Source: G963665215 sp963665215 | Lineage (GTDB): Bacteria; Chloroflexota; Dehalococcoidia; Lucifugimonadales; CAUZJF01 | Length of the DNA: 64,000 nucleotides | Assembly (NCBI GenBank): GCA_963665215.2 | Contig: CAXXWW010000007.1 | Coordinates: forward strand, 83,325-147,324 | Direction of reading: 5' to 3' | Translations under genes and position numbers: made by a program | Notes under the pieces: generated by a model | What the model saw: only the letters and a program-made list of their open reading frames with translations | What the model was told of the DNA's origin: nothing | Databases searched by the model: none | Shown here: positions 51,316-59,344 of the stretch, in pieces | How positions within the stretch are numbered: position 1 is the stretch's first letter | Layout: the number at the start of each line of letters is the position of its first letter

Positions 51316-52449
51316 TCACCATTGCACGAACATCGGCATGACGACGTGGACGTATTGGTCGTTGCCGACCGGCCTGAGCACGCCGGGACTCGCCGACGTG
51401 GTCGTTTCCAGCGCCACCTCGCCTTCCTCCAGCACGCCCAACACGTCGGAGAGGTACTTGCTGTTGAACGCGATTTTTGCCTCGCCCCCCTCGACGCTGG
51501 CATCGATCTCCCCCTGGTTCTCCCCTACCTCCTCAGCCCTGGAGAGGATCGATAGCTTACCGGGCACACCATCGGTACCTCCGGTAATCTGGACCCGAAC
51601 TATTCCGCTGCCATCTCGCGCGAAGATCGATGCGGTCCGCGTCGCCCTCAGGAACTCTTGGAGGTTCACCACCGCCCTGGTATCGTAGGCCTGGGGGATT
51701 AGCTGAGCGTAGTTGGGAAAGGTCCCCTGAATTAGCTGCGTGACGACCTCGATGTTCTCCAGCCTGAACAGCGCCTGGCTCTTCGCGGGTGTTACCGTAA
51801 ACCGTATCGGCTCCGACTGACCTCCGATGAGACGGCCTACCTCTTGGAGCGCTCTGGCGGGGACGATAAAGCTCACGTCTTCTGACGGGGCCTCAGCTAG
51901 CTTGCCTTTGAATACCGCCAGCCTGAACCCGTCGGCGCCGGCAAACGTGAAGTCGTCGCCGGCTATCTCGACTTTTATGCCAGTCAGAACGGGCCGAGAC
52001 TCCTCAGTGGCTGCGGCGAAGGCTACGTGAGCTATGGCGTCACGGAGGACATGGGGCTCCACGGCGCCTACCAGTCCGGACTCTACCGTCGGTATTGGAG
52101 GGAAGTCTTCGGCATCGGTGCCGTTGATCTGGGCCTCGAACCGAGCACATCGAACGCTGAGACCCGTGGATGGCTCTGTGGTGGACAAGTCTATTCTCTC
52201 CTCGGGAAGAGAGGTCACAAGTTCAGTGAACAGACGCGCCGGCACGGTGATGGCGCCTTCCTCCTCGACCTGAGCGCCGATCCAGGTGCTGATCGCGATC
52301 TCCAGGTTAGTGGCGGACAGCTTCAGCCTGGACTGGTCGGTTGAGATGAGGACATTCTGTGTGATTGGAAGGGTCGTCCTGGTCGCCACCGCCCTGGCAA
52401 CGATGGTGAGGCCGGGGTTCAGATTCTCCTGGAGACAAGATAGGCGCAT
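51316..52449 (-). CDS. dnaN: DNA polymerase III subunit beta (sliding clamp)
   Basis: 377 residues from the ATG at 52447-52449 (MRLSCLQENLNPGLTIVARA). Three clamp domains: domain 1 with TTLPITQNVLISTDQSRLKL, domain 2 around SGLVGAVEPHVLRDAIAHVA, and domain 3 ending YVHVVMPMFVQW, the usual MPM-type C-terminus. The ring tethers polymerase to DNA. Upstream in-frame codons lie between promoter and start and are not used. It is not beside dnaA or recF here, so this need not be the replication origin. Confidence 0.94.
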   Translation of the reverse strand: MRLSCLQENLNPGLTIVARAVATRTTLPITQNVLISTDQSRLKLSATNLEIAISTWIGAQVEEEGAITVPARLFTELVTSLPEERIDLSTTEPSTGLSVRCARFEAQINGTDAEDFPPIPTVESGLVGAVEPHVLRDAIAHVAFAAATEESRPVLTGIKVEIAGDDFTFAGADGFRLAVFKGKLAEAPSEDVSFIVPARALQEVGRLIGGQSEPIRFTVTPAKSQALFRLENIEVVTQLIQGTFPNYAQLIPQAYDTRAVVNLQEFLRATRTASIFARDGSGIVRVQITGGTDGVPGKLSILSRAEEVGENQGEIDASVEGGEAKIAFNSKYLSDVLGVLEEGEVALETTTSASPGVLRPVGNDQYVHVVMPMFVQW

Positions 52450-52476
52450 TCCACCACCCTCCAAATTGGTAGACGT

Positions 52477-52505
52477 AGTATAGAGGTGCTGCGGATGGCC
52501 GTCAA
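52477..52505 (-). promoter_or_regulatory. Promoter of dnaN
   Basis: Minus strand: -35 TTGACG (52500-52505), 17-bp spacer, -10 TATACT (52477-52482), 28 bp upstream of the ATG. Confidence 0.75.
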
Positions 52506-52608
52506 CGTCCTCCGAGGAGTTGTATCCCACGGCTTCACAGACCAAGCGGGCGCCCCAGTTTGCTGGTGCGCCCGGGGATAAATTGGGCCGATATCCTGGA
52601 CGGGAGCG

Positions 52609-53100
52609 CTACTGGACTACAGTGATGGTGCCCACCATGCCGTTGGCCTCGTGAAAAAGGCAGTACAGCCTGTAGGTGCCCGTGTCGTTGAACGTGAACT
52701 TCAGCTCGACCGTCTCCCCGGTATTGATATCCTGGTCGATATTGAGCTCGTCTACCGAGAAGTTGTGGAGCTCGGTCTCAGCCTTTATGGAGAACGAGAC
52801 GGTCTCTCCCACCTTGAATGTGAACTCCAATGGGGAAAACTTGTACTCCCCGGTCGGCCCTGCGGGGTCCCCATTGATGACTGAAACCAGGGTAACCTCA
52901 CCCTCCGATGGCTGTCCCGAAGCCGCCGACGCGGGTGGGCGGACATCTCCAGCGGCTGGCGCTGCTGGAGGAGGTGGTGGTGGAGGCGGCGAGGGGGCAC
53001 CCTGGGTCGTGGGGGTCGCGTCTTCGCCGCCGCCGCACGCGAATATGGCCACGGAAATCATGATCGAAGGTAGGACTTGAAAGAACCGCCTCTTGAGCAC
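52609..53100 (-). CDS. Cupredoxin-domain lipoprotein
   Basis: 163 residues, GTG start with GGAGG upstream. A signal peptide with lipobox (MISVAIFACGGG) is followed by a Pro-rich linker and an 85-residue cupredoxin domain. Type-1 copper ligands fit His in TELHNFSVDEL, and Cys, His and Met in YRLYCLFHEANGMVG. It is probably a membrane-anchored extracytoplasmic electron carrier or copper protein. Partner oxidase genes are not nearby. Confidence 0.9.
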   Translation of the reverse strand: MLKRRFFQVLPSIMISVAIFACGGGEDATPTTQGAPSPPPPPPPPAAPAAGDVRPPASAASGQPSEGEVTLVSVINGDPAGPTGEYKFSPLEFTFKVGETVSFSIKAETELHNFSVDELNIDQDINTGETVELKFTFNDTGTYRLYCLFHEANGMVGTITVVQ

Positions 53101-53338
53101 GCTGCCTCCACTAAGCTAGGACGAATCTAGACCGGACATGTCGCCGGTACTCAACGGTGATCTGTGCCGAATATCGTATCAGCTTGCCTGGAACGGGTCA
53201 ACGCAACCACGCCTCCCTCGGTAACCGTTTCTATTGACGCAACACGTGCAGTCAAGTCTGGCCTGAGGGGTTCCAAGCTCGCGTGCGATTCACTTGCGGC
53301 TCTTCATTATCTGGTACAATGCCAGTAACCAGTCTTAT
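53101..53338. other. Intergenic upstream of ssrA, with -10 box
   Basis: TACAAT at 53315-53320 is a good -10 for the tmRNA, about 19 bp before its mature end; the best -35 (TTGCGG at 53294-53299) is only 15 bp away and weak. Nothing else. Confidence 0.45.
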
Positions 53339-53698
53339 GGGGACGCGTGGGTTCGACAGGAGGTGTCCCTGCTGGATTGCAGGCCGAGGCGCCATCACAC
53401 CTCGTAAAAAGATGGCAAAACAGTAACCGGCAACAATCAACAGCTGGCTTTAGCCGCCTAACAGGGTGGCTACGTCCACCGGCTCCTCTCCCCGAAGGGA
53501 CCGGCTGGGCGACGCAAATCGGGGTGCTGTCCCACCGACGCCGATAGGGAGGATCTAAGACTCATCGGCTGGCCTCCAACGGAGCCCTGTGCTGGTCGGG
53601 GCTGTTGGAGGCGAGACCTGACCACCAGCTAAGCCTGTAGCACATCCGGCCCAGGGAGTCTTCTGGACGGGGAGTTCGACCCTCCCCCGTCTCCACCA
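53339..53698 (+). ncRNA. ssrA: Transfer-messenger RNA (tmRNA)
   Basis: A 360-nt gene. The 5' GGGGACG pairs with 3' CGTCTCC to form the tRNA-like acceptor, the T-arm GAGTTCGACCCTC is near the 3' end, and ACCA is encoded. The tag frame at 53414-53461 reads GKTVTGNNQQLALAA then TAA, with the typical LALAA degradation signal. tmRNA rescues stalled ribosomes with SmpB and tags the product for proteolysis. The last 144 nt are overlapped in antisense by the serine recombinase gene, consistent with use of the ssrA 3' end as an integration site. The gene itself is intact. Confidence 0.96.
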
Positions 53699-55160
53699 AC
53701 TCCAAACTTTCAACCTCTCCGACTCATCCTCGGAGAGCAGCGTTGCGGCGGGGCTTTCTGCCCTGGCCATCGCTCCCTCCAGTAATCGGCGAAAAGCCGA
53801 CGCTGGCACGATGGCCCCGATCATACTGCAATCCATGTCCACATAGACTCGCTCGATGAGCGGGCTGATTAGCTTCCTTCTTTCTTCCGGCGTCGCTTCC
53901 CTCCATAGTTGGGGTATATCCTCGAACAATTGTGCTGCTTCTTCCAGTGTAGGCAGACCCACACTCTCGGTCAATCTCAAACTGGCATCAATCTCAGCCA
54001 GCCTCGCATAATATTGGGGGTAGGTGAATCCTCCATTAGCAAAAGCCACCGAAAGCCTGCGCCTTTTGTCCTGTAGCTCCCTCGGGTCGGGCCCTTTAGA
54101 GTCCTCGACTGCAAGTTGGGACATTCGGCTCCGCCATTCCGGCATCAATTCCATTGCTGTCAGAATATCCTCGATCTGCTGGTCCACGGTTTTTGCCATT
54201 ATGGAACGCCCGTTGGTGTCACACTCACGGGAGTGTCGTTCCCGGTACATGGGCCCGCCGAATCGGTGGCGGTCGGACTGGATTCCTTTGCCGCAGTTGC
54301 CGCAACATATAATCCCTTGGAGGAGCCCTTTCGGACCCTGGACGGTTCGCACTATTGTGCGGCGTTGCCGGCGCGCCTGAACTTGATGGTAGAGTTCTTC
54401 GTTGATGATCGGCTGGTGTTGGCCTGCGTATTCCTCACCGTTGTAGCAGACTTTGCCCACGTAAAACCGGCAATTAAGCATGTCCTTCACAGCATGGCTG
54501 GTGAAGATCCCACCTTTCCTAGTCTTGAATCCCAAGTCGTTTAGCCAGTTAGCAAGCGATCCCGTGGATTCTCCATCTTGCCTCCGTTGGTAAACTTGTA
54601 AGATCGCTTCCGCTTCACATTCGACGACCTGGGCCACCCCGCCCGGCTCTAGCGCCAGGTATCCGAAAGGTACTGGACCTATCTGGAATCCCGATTCGGC
54701 GCGAACACTCAAGGCCTTTCGCACGTGGAGACCAAGCTGGTCTGAGAAAAACTCGTTGATGCTCCCCATTGTGTTGAGCATTAACCGGCCAGATGGTGTG
54801 GTCATGTCGATATTTTCCATGACGCTCGCGAACCCAACCCCTACCTTGCCCAAAACCCCGAAAGCTTCGGATTGGACGCTGAGCTTTCTTGCCCATCGGT
54901 CGAGGGTATGAACCACGACAATGTCCGTCTCATTCTGACCTGCAGCGTCGAGCATGGGCTTGAATACCGGACGCTTTTGGATTTCATCTACGTGGGCCGA
55001 CCGTCCCTCCTCGGCAAAGATTCTTACGGAGTCGTATCCGTTTTGCTCGCACCACCGGCGGATTCCAGTTTCCTGTGCTTCCAACGAGTGCCCTAGGATC
55101 TGCTCACGGCTCGAGACCCGAATGTATCCGAAAGCCCTATTCCCCTTGGTTGGTTTCATG
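53555..55160 (-). CDS. Large serine recombinase (site-specific integrase)
   Basis: 534 residues from the ATG at 55158-55160. Resolvase domain with catalytic Ser16 in GYIRVSSREQ, DIVVVHTLDRWARKL and the helix E region; then a recombinase domain (GFQIGPVPFGYLALEPGG, GGIFTSHAVKDMLNCRFYVG), a zinc ribbon (ICCGNCGKG ... HSRECDTNG) and a C-terminal coiled-coil part. The last 47 codons read through the ssrA 3' half in antisense (GRVELPVQ is the reverse of the tRNA-like arm), so the native C-terminus was probably replaced at integration. It overlaps the 59-residue gene upstream by 4 bases. Confidence 0.92.
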
Positions 55161-55336
55161 CCGCTCCCCTCCGGCGCATCAGAATGGCACGCCCGACCTC
55201 TGCCCAGACATTGCAAAGATGATCAACCTCTTGCTGCGTGGGTTGAATTTCGGCGTCAACACCGTATTTACGCTCTAGTGGAGGCGACTTATCAAGTGAA
55301 TAGGTCGGTTTCCCGTCTGGCCCGGACCGAGGCATC
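55157..55336 (-). CDS. 59-residue protein, coupled to serine recombinase
   Basis: ATG with GGGAG seven bases upstream; the stop TGA overlaps the recombinase ATG (ATGA), so the two are translationally coupled. Sequence MPRSGPDGKPTYSLDKSPPL, then a helix EVDHLCNVWAEVGRAILMRR. No family is recognised. Its tight coupling suggests a role with the integrase, for instance as a directionality factor, but that is inference. Confidence 0.6.
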
Positions 55337-55425
55337 CCATTCTCCCAATCCAGAGATGCGAGCCCTTCCCAGGCCCGATGGGAGCCTCTCCGCTGCCCCA
55401 GGCGCGTCTATTCCATTGCTGAGTT

Positions 55426-55602
55426 CTAAAGCTTGAGTTCCAGGTCCACCTCTATCTGATCGTCTTTCTTATTGCGGCGCCAAACCAGTCGTCCGTAGTT
55501 CACCGAGCGTGATAGGACTTCCCGGTTGGCCTGCAATTTTTGGACAATGGAATTAATCAGATGATCTACCAACTCGTTGGTCTGGCCCATTGGGTTCTTC
55601 AT
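55426..55602 (-). CDS. 58-residue protein in the integrase operon
   Basis: GGGAGG five bases before the ATG; the ATG overlaps the stop of the preceding metallopeptidase gene fragment. Sequence MKNPMGQTNELVDHLINSIV, then REVLSRSVNYGRLVWRRNKK and an acidic end EVDLELKL. Probably a small helical protein. No family is recognised. It lies 89 bp upstream of the 59-residue gene in the same direction. Confidence 0.6.
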   Translation of the reverse strand: MKNPMGQTNELVDHLINSIVQKLQANREVLSRSVNYGRLVWRRNKKDDQIEVDLELKL

Positions 55603-55773
55603 CGTCCTCCCATCAACGTCGAGAACGCGGGTTGGAGATGAATTATTTTTCTCCCACCTTTCTGCTCAACGATGATCCGCCCTTCCAGATCCAGTTGTTT
55701 CACTAGGGCCGATCGATTGACGCCAATTTCCCATGCGGCTAGGTTCAGTAGCCGCCACATCTCTCCATTGTCC
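55599..55773 (-). pseudogene. 3' part of the ImmA-like metallopeptidase gene, severed by IS1380
   Basis: The frame reads KDNGEMWRLLNLAAWEIGVN then RSALVKQLDLEGRIIVEQKG and KIIHLQP. This is a winged-helix-like tail of the type found at the C-terminus of ImmA/IrrE peptidases. It starts exactly at the IS1380 copy-1 boundary, and the 5' part of the same gene lies on the other side (57501-58072). Its stop overlaps the start of the 58-residue gene. Confidence 0.6.
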
Positions 55774-57500
55774 TTAGCCCGAATCCACCGAAGGACACCG
55801 ATGGACGGCGTGAGGAAAGCGGAAGGGGGGTGAGGGAGCTACAGGGGAAATAGCCTGGGTTCCATTTGGGGTAGGGAGGTCGGCGGACGGTCTTCATCGC
55901 CGCACAGGGGCCCCTATGGCCGTCTGCGGGAGCTGCGATGCGCGGGATGGCGAGAGAATACGCAGCAGGGAACTCTCTCGGACCGGGCTGGCACGAGTCT
56001 GCGGGGATCTTCGGTTGTCCGGTGGGTGGGTCGGTCGCCGACGGTGCCGTCAGGCCGGGAGTGGAATGGCTCGCAGCCGGGCCAAGGCGCGGCTGAACTT
56101 CTCAGCCCAAGGCCAGCGATCCGGAAGATGCAGGGTCAACCGGCGTGCCGAGCGGGTGAGCCGTCCGGCCAGGGAGAAGAACCGCCGCCGGAGGGTCTTG
56201 GTGGTGGCTATCCGCTCTCCCAGACCGATCCGCGCCGTCCAGCGGGCCAGGTTGTGGGCCATCGTCTGGACGGCCAGCCAGGCGCCGTTGGCGGCGAAGC
56301 GGCCCGAGGGGAGATGGTTCAGCCCGACGCCGTACTTGAGGTCGCGTATGGCATTCTCGATCTCGGCGTGGCGGCGATGGTCAGCCTCCAGTTCGAGCAA
56401 CTCCCCGTCCCGGTCGGTGATGAAGCCATGATAGCTGTATTTGGCGAAGAGGGCCAGTTGGGAACCGGGCGTCGGCTTCACCCGCCGGACGATGAGCCGT
56501 ACCGGCGCGGCGTCCGCCTCGGCCTGGAAGGGGGTGCAGGTGGTCTCGGCCACATCGGCGGCGCCGTCCATCCAGTAAGGAATCGGCGTCCAGGCATCTT
56601 CGGGTATCGCCTCGATGAGATTGTGCAGGCTTTTGTGCTGGCGGATGGTGATGGAGAAGCGGACATCCATCTTGCGGCAGACGGATACCACGCCATGAGT
56701 GTAGAACCCGCTGTCGGCCCGTAGCGTGAGTCGTCCGTTGGCCCCGGCGTAGCGCACCCGTCCCACCGTCTCCCGCAGGAAGTGGGCGGCGCCGCGGGCG
56801 GTGTTGGCCCGGCCCTCGCGCAGCCGGGACATCAGCACGTCTCCGGTGCCGGCGGCGATGGCCAGCAGCGGGTGGTAGCCCCGCTTGCCGGTATAGCCGT
56901 GGTGGCGGGCGCCCTCCTTGGCCAGTCCGTAGGTCTCGCAGATGGTGGAGTCCAGGTCAATGGTCAGGGGCCCGTCGCCGGGTCCCGCCCCGGCCTGCCA
57001 AGCCCGGGCCAGCAACTCGCGGCTCACCCGGTCGAGTTGACGGACGTGGCCCCACCGGAAGCTGCGCAGGAAGGTGCCCAGGGTGGATGGCGCCTTGACC
57101 GTGCCGCCCAGGGTGCAGGCCGTCCCCCCGGTGCGCAACACATCGGCGTCGTCAATGCAGTCGCCCCCAGCCAGCGCAGACGCCACCAGCGTCATCATCT
57201 TGTCGCTCGTGTTCGCCCGCCCCGGGGCATCGCCTAGGTCGAGGCGCTGCCGGACGAGTTCGGGCAGGCCGAGGTGCCGCGCCAGGGTGGCCGGAAGGAG
57301 CAGCCCGGCATTGGCCACCAAGCGGCGGTCGTCGAAGGTGATTTGGATCCGGTCGGGGTGGTTGCGTGGCAGCATCTACTGGGTGCTCCTTTTCCGGGGC
57401 CGTTTTTTTGCTACAAAACCATTATCCCAGAAGCACAGGAGCACCTTCTTGCCGCCTCAGGACGCTAACCCGACGCCCTCCTTCGGTGGATTCGGGCTTA
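55774..57500 (-). mobile_element. IS1380-family element, copy 1
   Basis: 1727 bp with terminal inverted repeats TTAGCCCGAATCCACCGAAG (left) and its complement at the right with one mismatch. No matching target duplication is seen. It severs the ImmA-like gene. A second copy of equal length lies at 59345-61071 in the same orientation. Confidence 0.88.
56050..57375 (-). CDS. IS1380-family transposase
   Basis: 441 residues, intact. DDE-type transposase of the IS1380 (DDE group 1) family: LTIDLDSTICETYGLAKEGA contains the first Asp, GRLTLRADSGFYTHGVVSVC the second, and ELEADHRRHAEIENAIRDLK the catalytic Glu. The basic C-terminus is RWPWAEKFSRALARLRAIP. Length fits the family. The N-terminal 70 residues differ markedly from copy 2, while most of the remainder is identical. 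Confidence 0.93.
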   Translation of the reverse strand: MLPRNHPDRIQITFDDRRLVANAGLLLPATLARHLGLPELVRQRLDLGDAPGRANTSDKMMTLVASALAGGDCIDDADVLRTGGTACTLGGTVKAPSTLGTFLRSFRWGHVRQLDRVSRELLARAWQAGAGPGDGPLTIDLDSTICETYGLAKEGARHHGYTGKRGYHPLLAIAAGTGDVLMSRLREGRANTARGAAHFLRETVGRVRYAGANGRLTLRADSGFYTHGVVSVCRKMDVRFSITIRQHKSLHNLIEAIPEDAWTPIPYWMDGAADVAETTCTPFQAEADAAPVRLIVRRVKPTPGSQLALFAKYSYHGFITDRDGELLELEADHRRHAEIENAIRDLKYGVGLNHLPSGRFAANGAWLAVQTMAHNLARWTARIGLGERIATTKTLRRRFFSLAGRLTRSARRLTLHLPDRWPWAEKFSRALARLRAIPLPA

Positions 57501-58072
57501 GTGGTCCCCTTATCCCCCAGCCGACAAAACCCCTGGAAAGCTTCCGATCGGGACAAGGCTTGATAGGAAACGGCCGCGGCCCGCCCGGCTTCCTCGGCGA
57601 AGAATTCCCGCATCGACTCCGGAATGTCGCCGCTGGAACTAAATCGCTCACCGGGACGACGCCAGTTGCGAAAGTCCCGGTGGCAAACTATCTTGGTTGG
57701 CGGCCCGAAATCTGGTAGGGTCAACTGGGGTCCTGATTTCAACTCGGATATGTCCCGCTCGACGTGGACGGCTTCGTGGAGCATGGCCACGTTCTGGATT
57801 CCTTCTACGTCCTTCACCCCAGGAATCTGACCCGTGAATGAGTTCACCGTCACCACCGGACGATCGTCCTTCCACTCGGTCTGGGCGTATATGTTGAGTG
57901 GCAGAGGGCCGAAGCGAAGATTAGCTCCCAGGAAGTCGGTCAACAGCTGATCGGCGATCTTTGCTGGAGGAGGTGGCACATCTTCGCCATACTCTTCCCG
58001 GTACTGGGTCAGCAGTTGATCTCGCAGCGATCGGCCGTAATCCCAAGCCTCTTGACGCAGTCGGTCTGTCAT
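57501..58072 (-). pseudogene. ImmA/IrrE-like metallopeptidase, 5' part severed by IS1380
   Basis: About 190 codons remain. The zinc motif is HEAVH in NVAMLHEAVHVERDI; the third-ligand region is EFFAEEAGRAAAVSYQAL. ImmA peptidases cleave the paired XRE repressor and so release integrative-element genes after DNA damage. The stop of the repressor gene is adjacent to this start, the normal immR-immA order. The frame runs into IS1380 copy 1 and would end in IS sequence; the missing tail is at 55599-55773. The peptidase is probably inactive or altered. Confidence 0.8.
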
Positions 58073-58570
58073 CTAGCTGTTGCTACCCTCTTGTGCCGAT
58101 AGATCCGCAATCAATGTGAATATCGAGGCACGCTTGGTTCTTTCCAGGTTCATCAAACCGTCGATGGCCAACGCAAGAGCGCCCGCATCCATGTCCTCTA
58201 GGTTGTACATGTCCTTAAGCGGTGCCGACAAGGCGTGGTCGACGCCACGCATCGCTTCCTCGGCCGGATCGCCACCCGTTCCAGCGGTCCGCATCAGGGA
58301 ATCGGCCGTGGACTCCTCTTGGGACCTGATTCGGTCGAGGATTACCCGGGGAAGGCAGTTGGACAGTTCCAACATAATCTTCACATCACCATCCAAGGCC
58401 TCGGACAACCGGACTACCGATTCGACTGAAGGGACGACTGAATCGTTCTCCAGGCGGGAGAGGTGAGGATAAGAGATATTGCAGTTCTCAGCGAGTTGAG
58501 TGAGACTCCACTTGCGGGACCGGCGCAGGCGTCGCATGTACTCGCCGAACGTCAATTGGGCCTGCATCAA
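58073..58570 (-). CDS. XRE-family repressor of the integrative element
   Basis: 165 residues. HTH_XRE domain at residues 8-62: FGEYMRRLRRSRKWSLTQLA then ENCNISYPHLSRLENDSVVP and SVVRLSEAL. The C-terminal region is longer than a bare HTH and may be the ImmA cleavage/dimerisation part. The stop abuts the ATG of the metallopeptidase gene. The 5' region (58571-58681) is short and AT-rich, likely the regulated promoter. Confidence 0.9.
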   Translation of the reverse strand: MMQAQLTFGEYMRRLRRSRKWSLTQLAENCNISYPHLSRLENDSVVPSVESVVRLSEALDGDVKIMLELSNCLPRVILDRIRSQEESTADSLMRTAGTGGDPAEEAMRGVDHALSAPLKDMYNLEDMDAGALALAIDGLMNLERTKRASIFTLIADLSAQEGSNS

Positions 58571-58681
58571 ATCTCCTCAGAAGTATTGCCGTGAAAGGCA
58601 TATTTAAGAGTAATTAGCTATATTATAATGTGTGCCGCAAAATTTGTCTAGTAATTCTACGCAGGATTTCGGAAACGATTT

Positions 58682-59008
58682 CTAGGCGCAATTGGACCCA
58701 CTTGTTAGACCCAGGTTCTCAGCAACCTGCTCCCAAGCGGTGTCCCGGTCGCCTTCTAGCTGCCGCAAGTACACCGTGGTCACCGCCAGCGAGCTGTGGT
58801 CTAGAAAGCGGCTCACCTGCTCGATCGACTCACCAGCCTCACGTCGCAGTCTGGCTGCCGAGTGACGGAAGATGTGGACGCCGGCTGGCCGCAGCCCCGC
58901 CACCTTGAAGTACCGGAGCAGATTGCCGTAGAAGGTGCCGCTGGTGATACCGCGCCCACTGTCGGCACTGGATGGCCACACAGGCTCCTCGGGTTTCATA
59001 GCGTCTAA
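58682..59008 (-). pseudogene. Tyrosine recombinase, C-terminal fragment
   Basis: Contains GVHIFRHSAARLRREAGESI (His-x-x-Arg) and FLDHSSLAVTTVYLRQ (His and Tyr), i.e. the second half of the catalytic domain, with an intact C-terminus. The first catalytic Arg and the N-terminal domain are missing: coding similarity stops near 59008, where a different recombinase fragment begins on the other strand. Confidence 0.8.
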
Positions 59009-59011
59009 ATT

Positions 59012-59344
59012 GACATCGCCGACGCTTCGGACAGGATAAAGGAGCACCGGGAGAGGAAGGAGCGCCTTGAAGATGCGGCGGCGGACGCCAGGGCGATCGT
59101 CTCCCAGCGCAGGGCGTACTTGGACGACGTAAGCACCATCGCCGCCTACGCCAAAGACATGAAAGACTTCCTGAACGAGAGTGAGCTGACCAGGGCCTTC
59201 ATCGAGTCCTTCGTCAAGGAGATCATCGTCATTCCCGGCGACGCTCTCATACGCTATACCGTGCCTATGCCCGACGACAGTTTTTTAGCCGGACGGGCCA
59301 CCGAAAAAGTGCCCCTTGACGCCTCGGTTCTGTCTACCGTCCAC
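59012..59344 (+). pseudogene. Serine recombinase, C-terminal coiled-coil fragment
   Basis: Frame open from 59012: RIKEHRERKERLEDAAADAR, LDDVSTIAAYAKDMKDFLNE, then LTRAFIESFVKEIIVIPGDA and ALIRYTVPMPDD. This is the coiled-coil and C-terminal beta end of large serine recombinases. The catalytic and zinc domains are missing, and IS1380 copy 2 follows directly. Confidence 0.75.

Noticed and set aside
51316..52449. Replication origin near dnaN
   Set aside because: No dnaA gene, DnaA-box cluster or AT-rich unwinding region is seen beside it.
53699..59344. Second ssrA attachment-site copy closing the element
   Set aside because: I looked for a repeat of the ssrA 3' end downstream of the module and did not see one; the far end may be deleted or outside the window.
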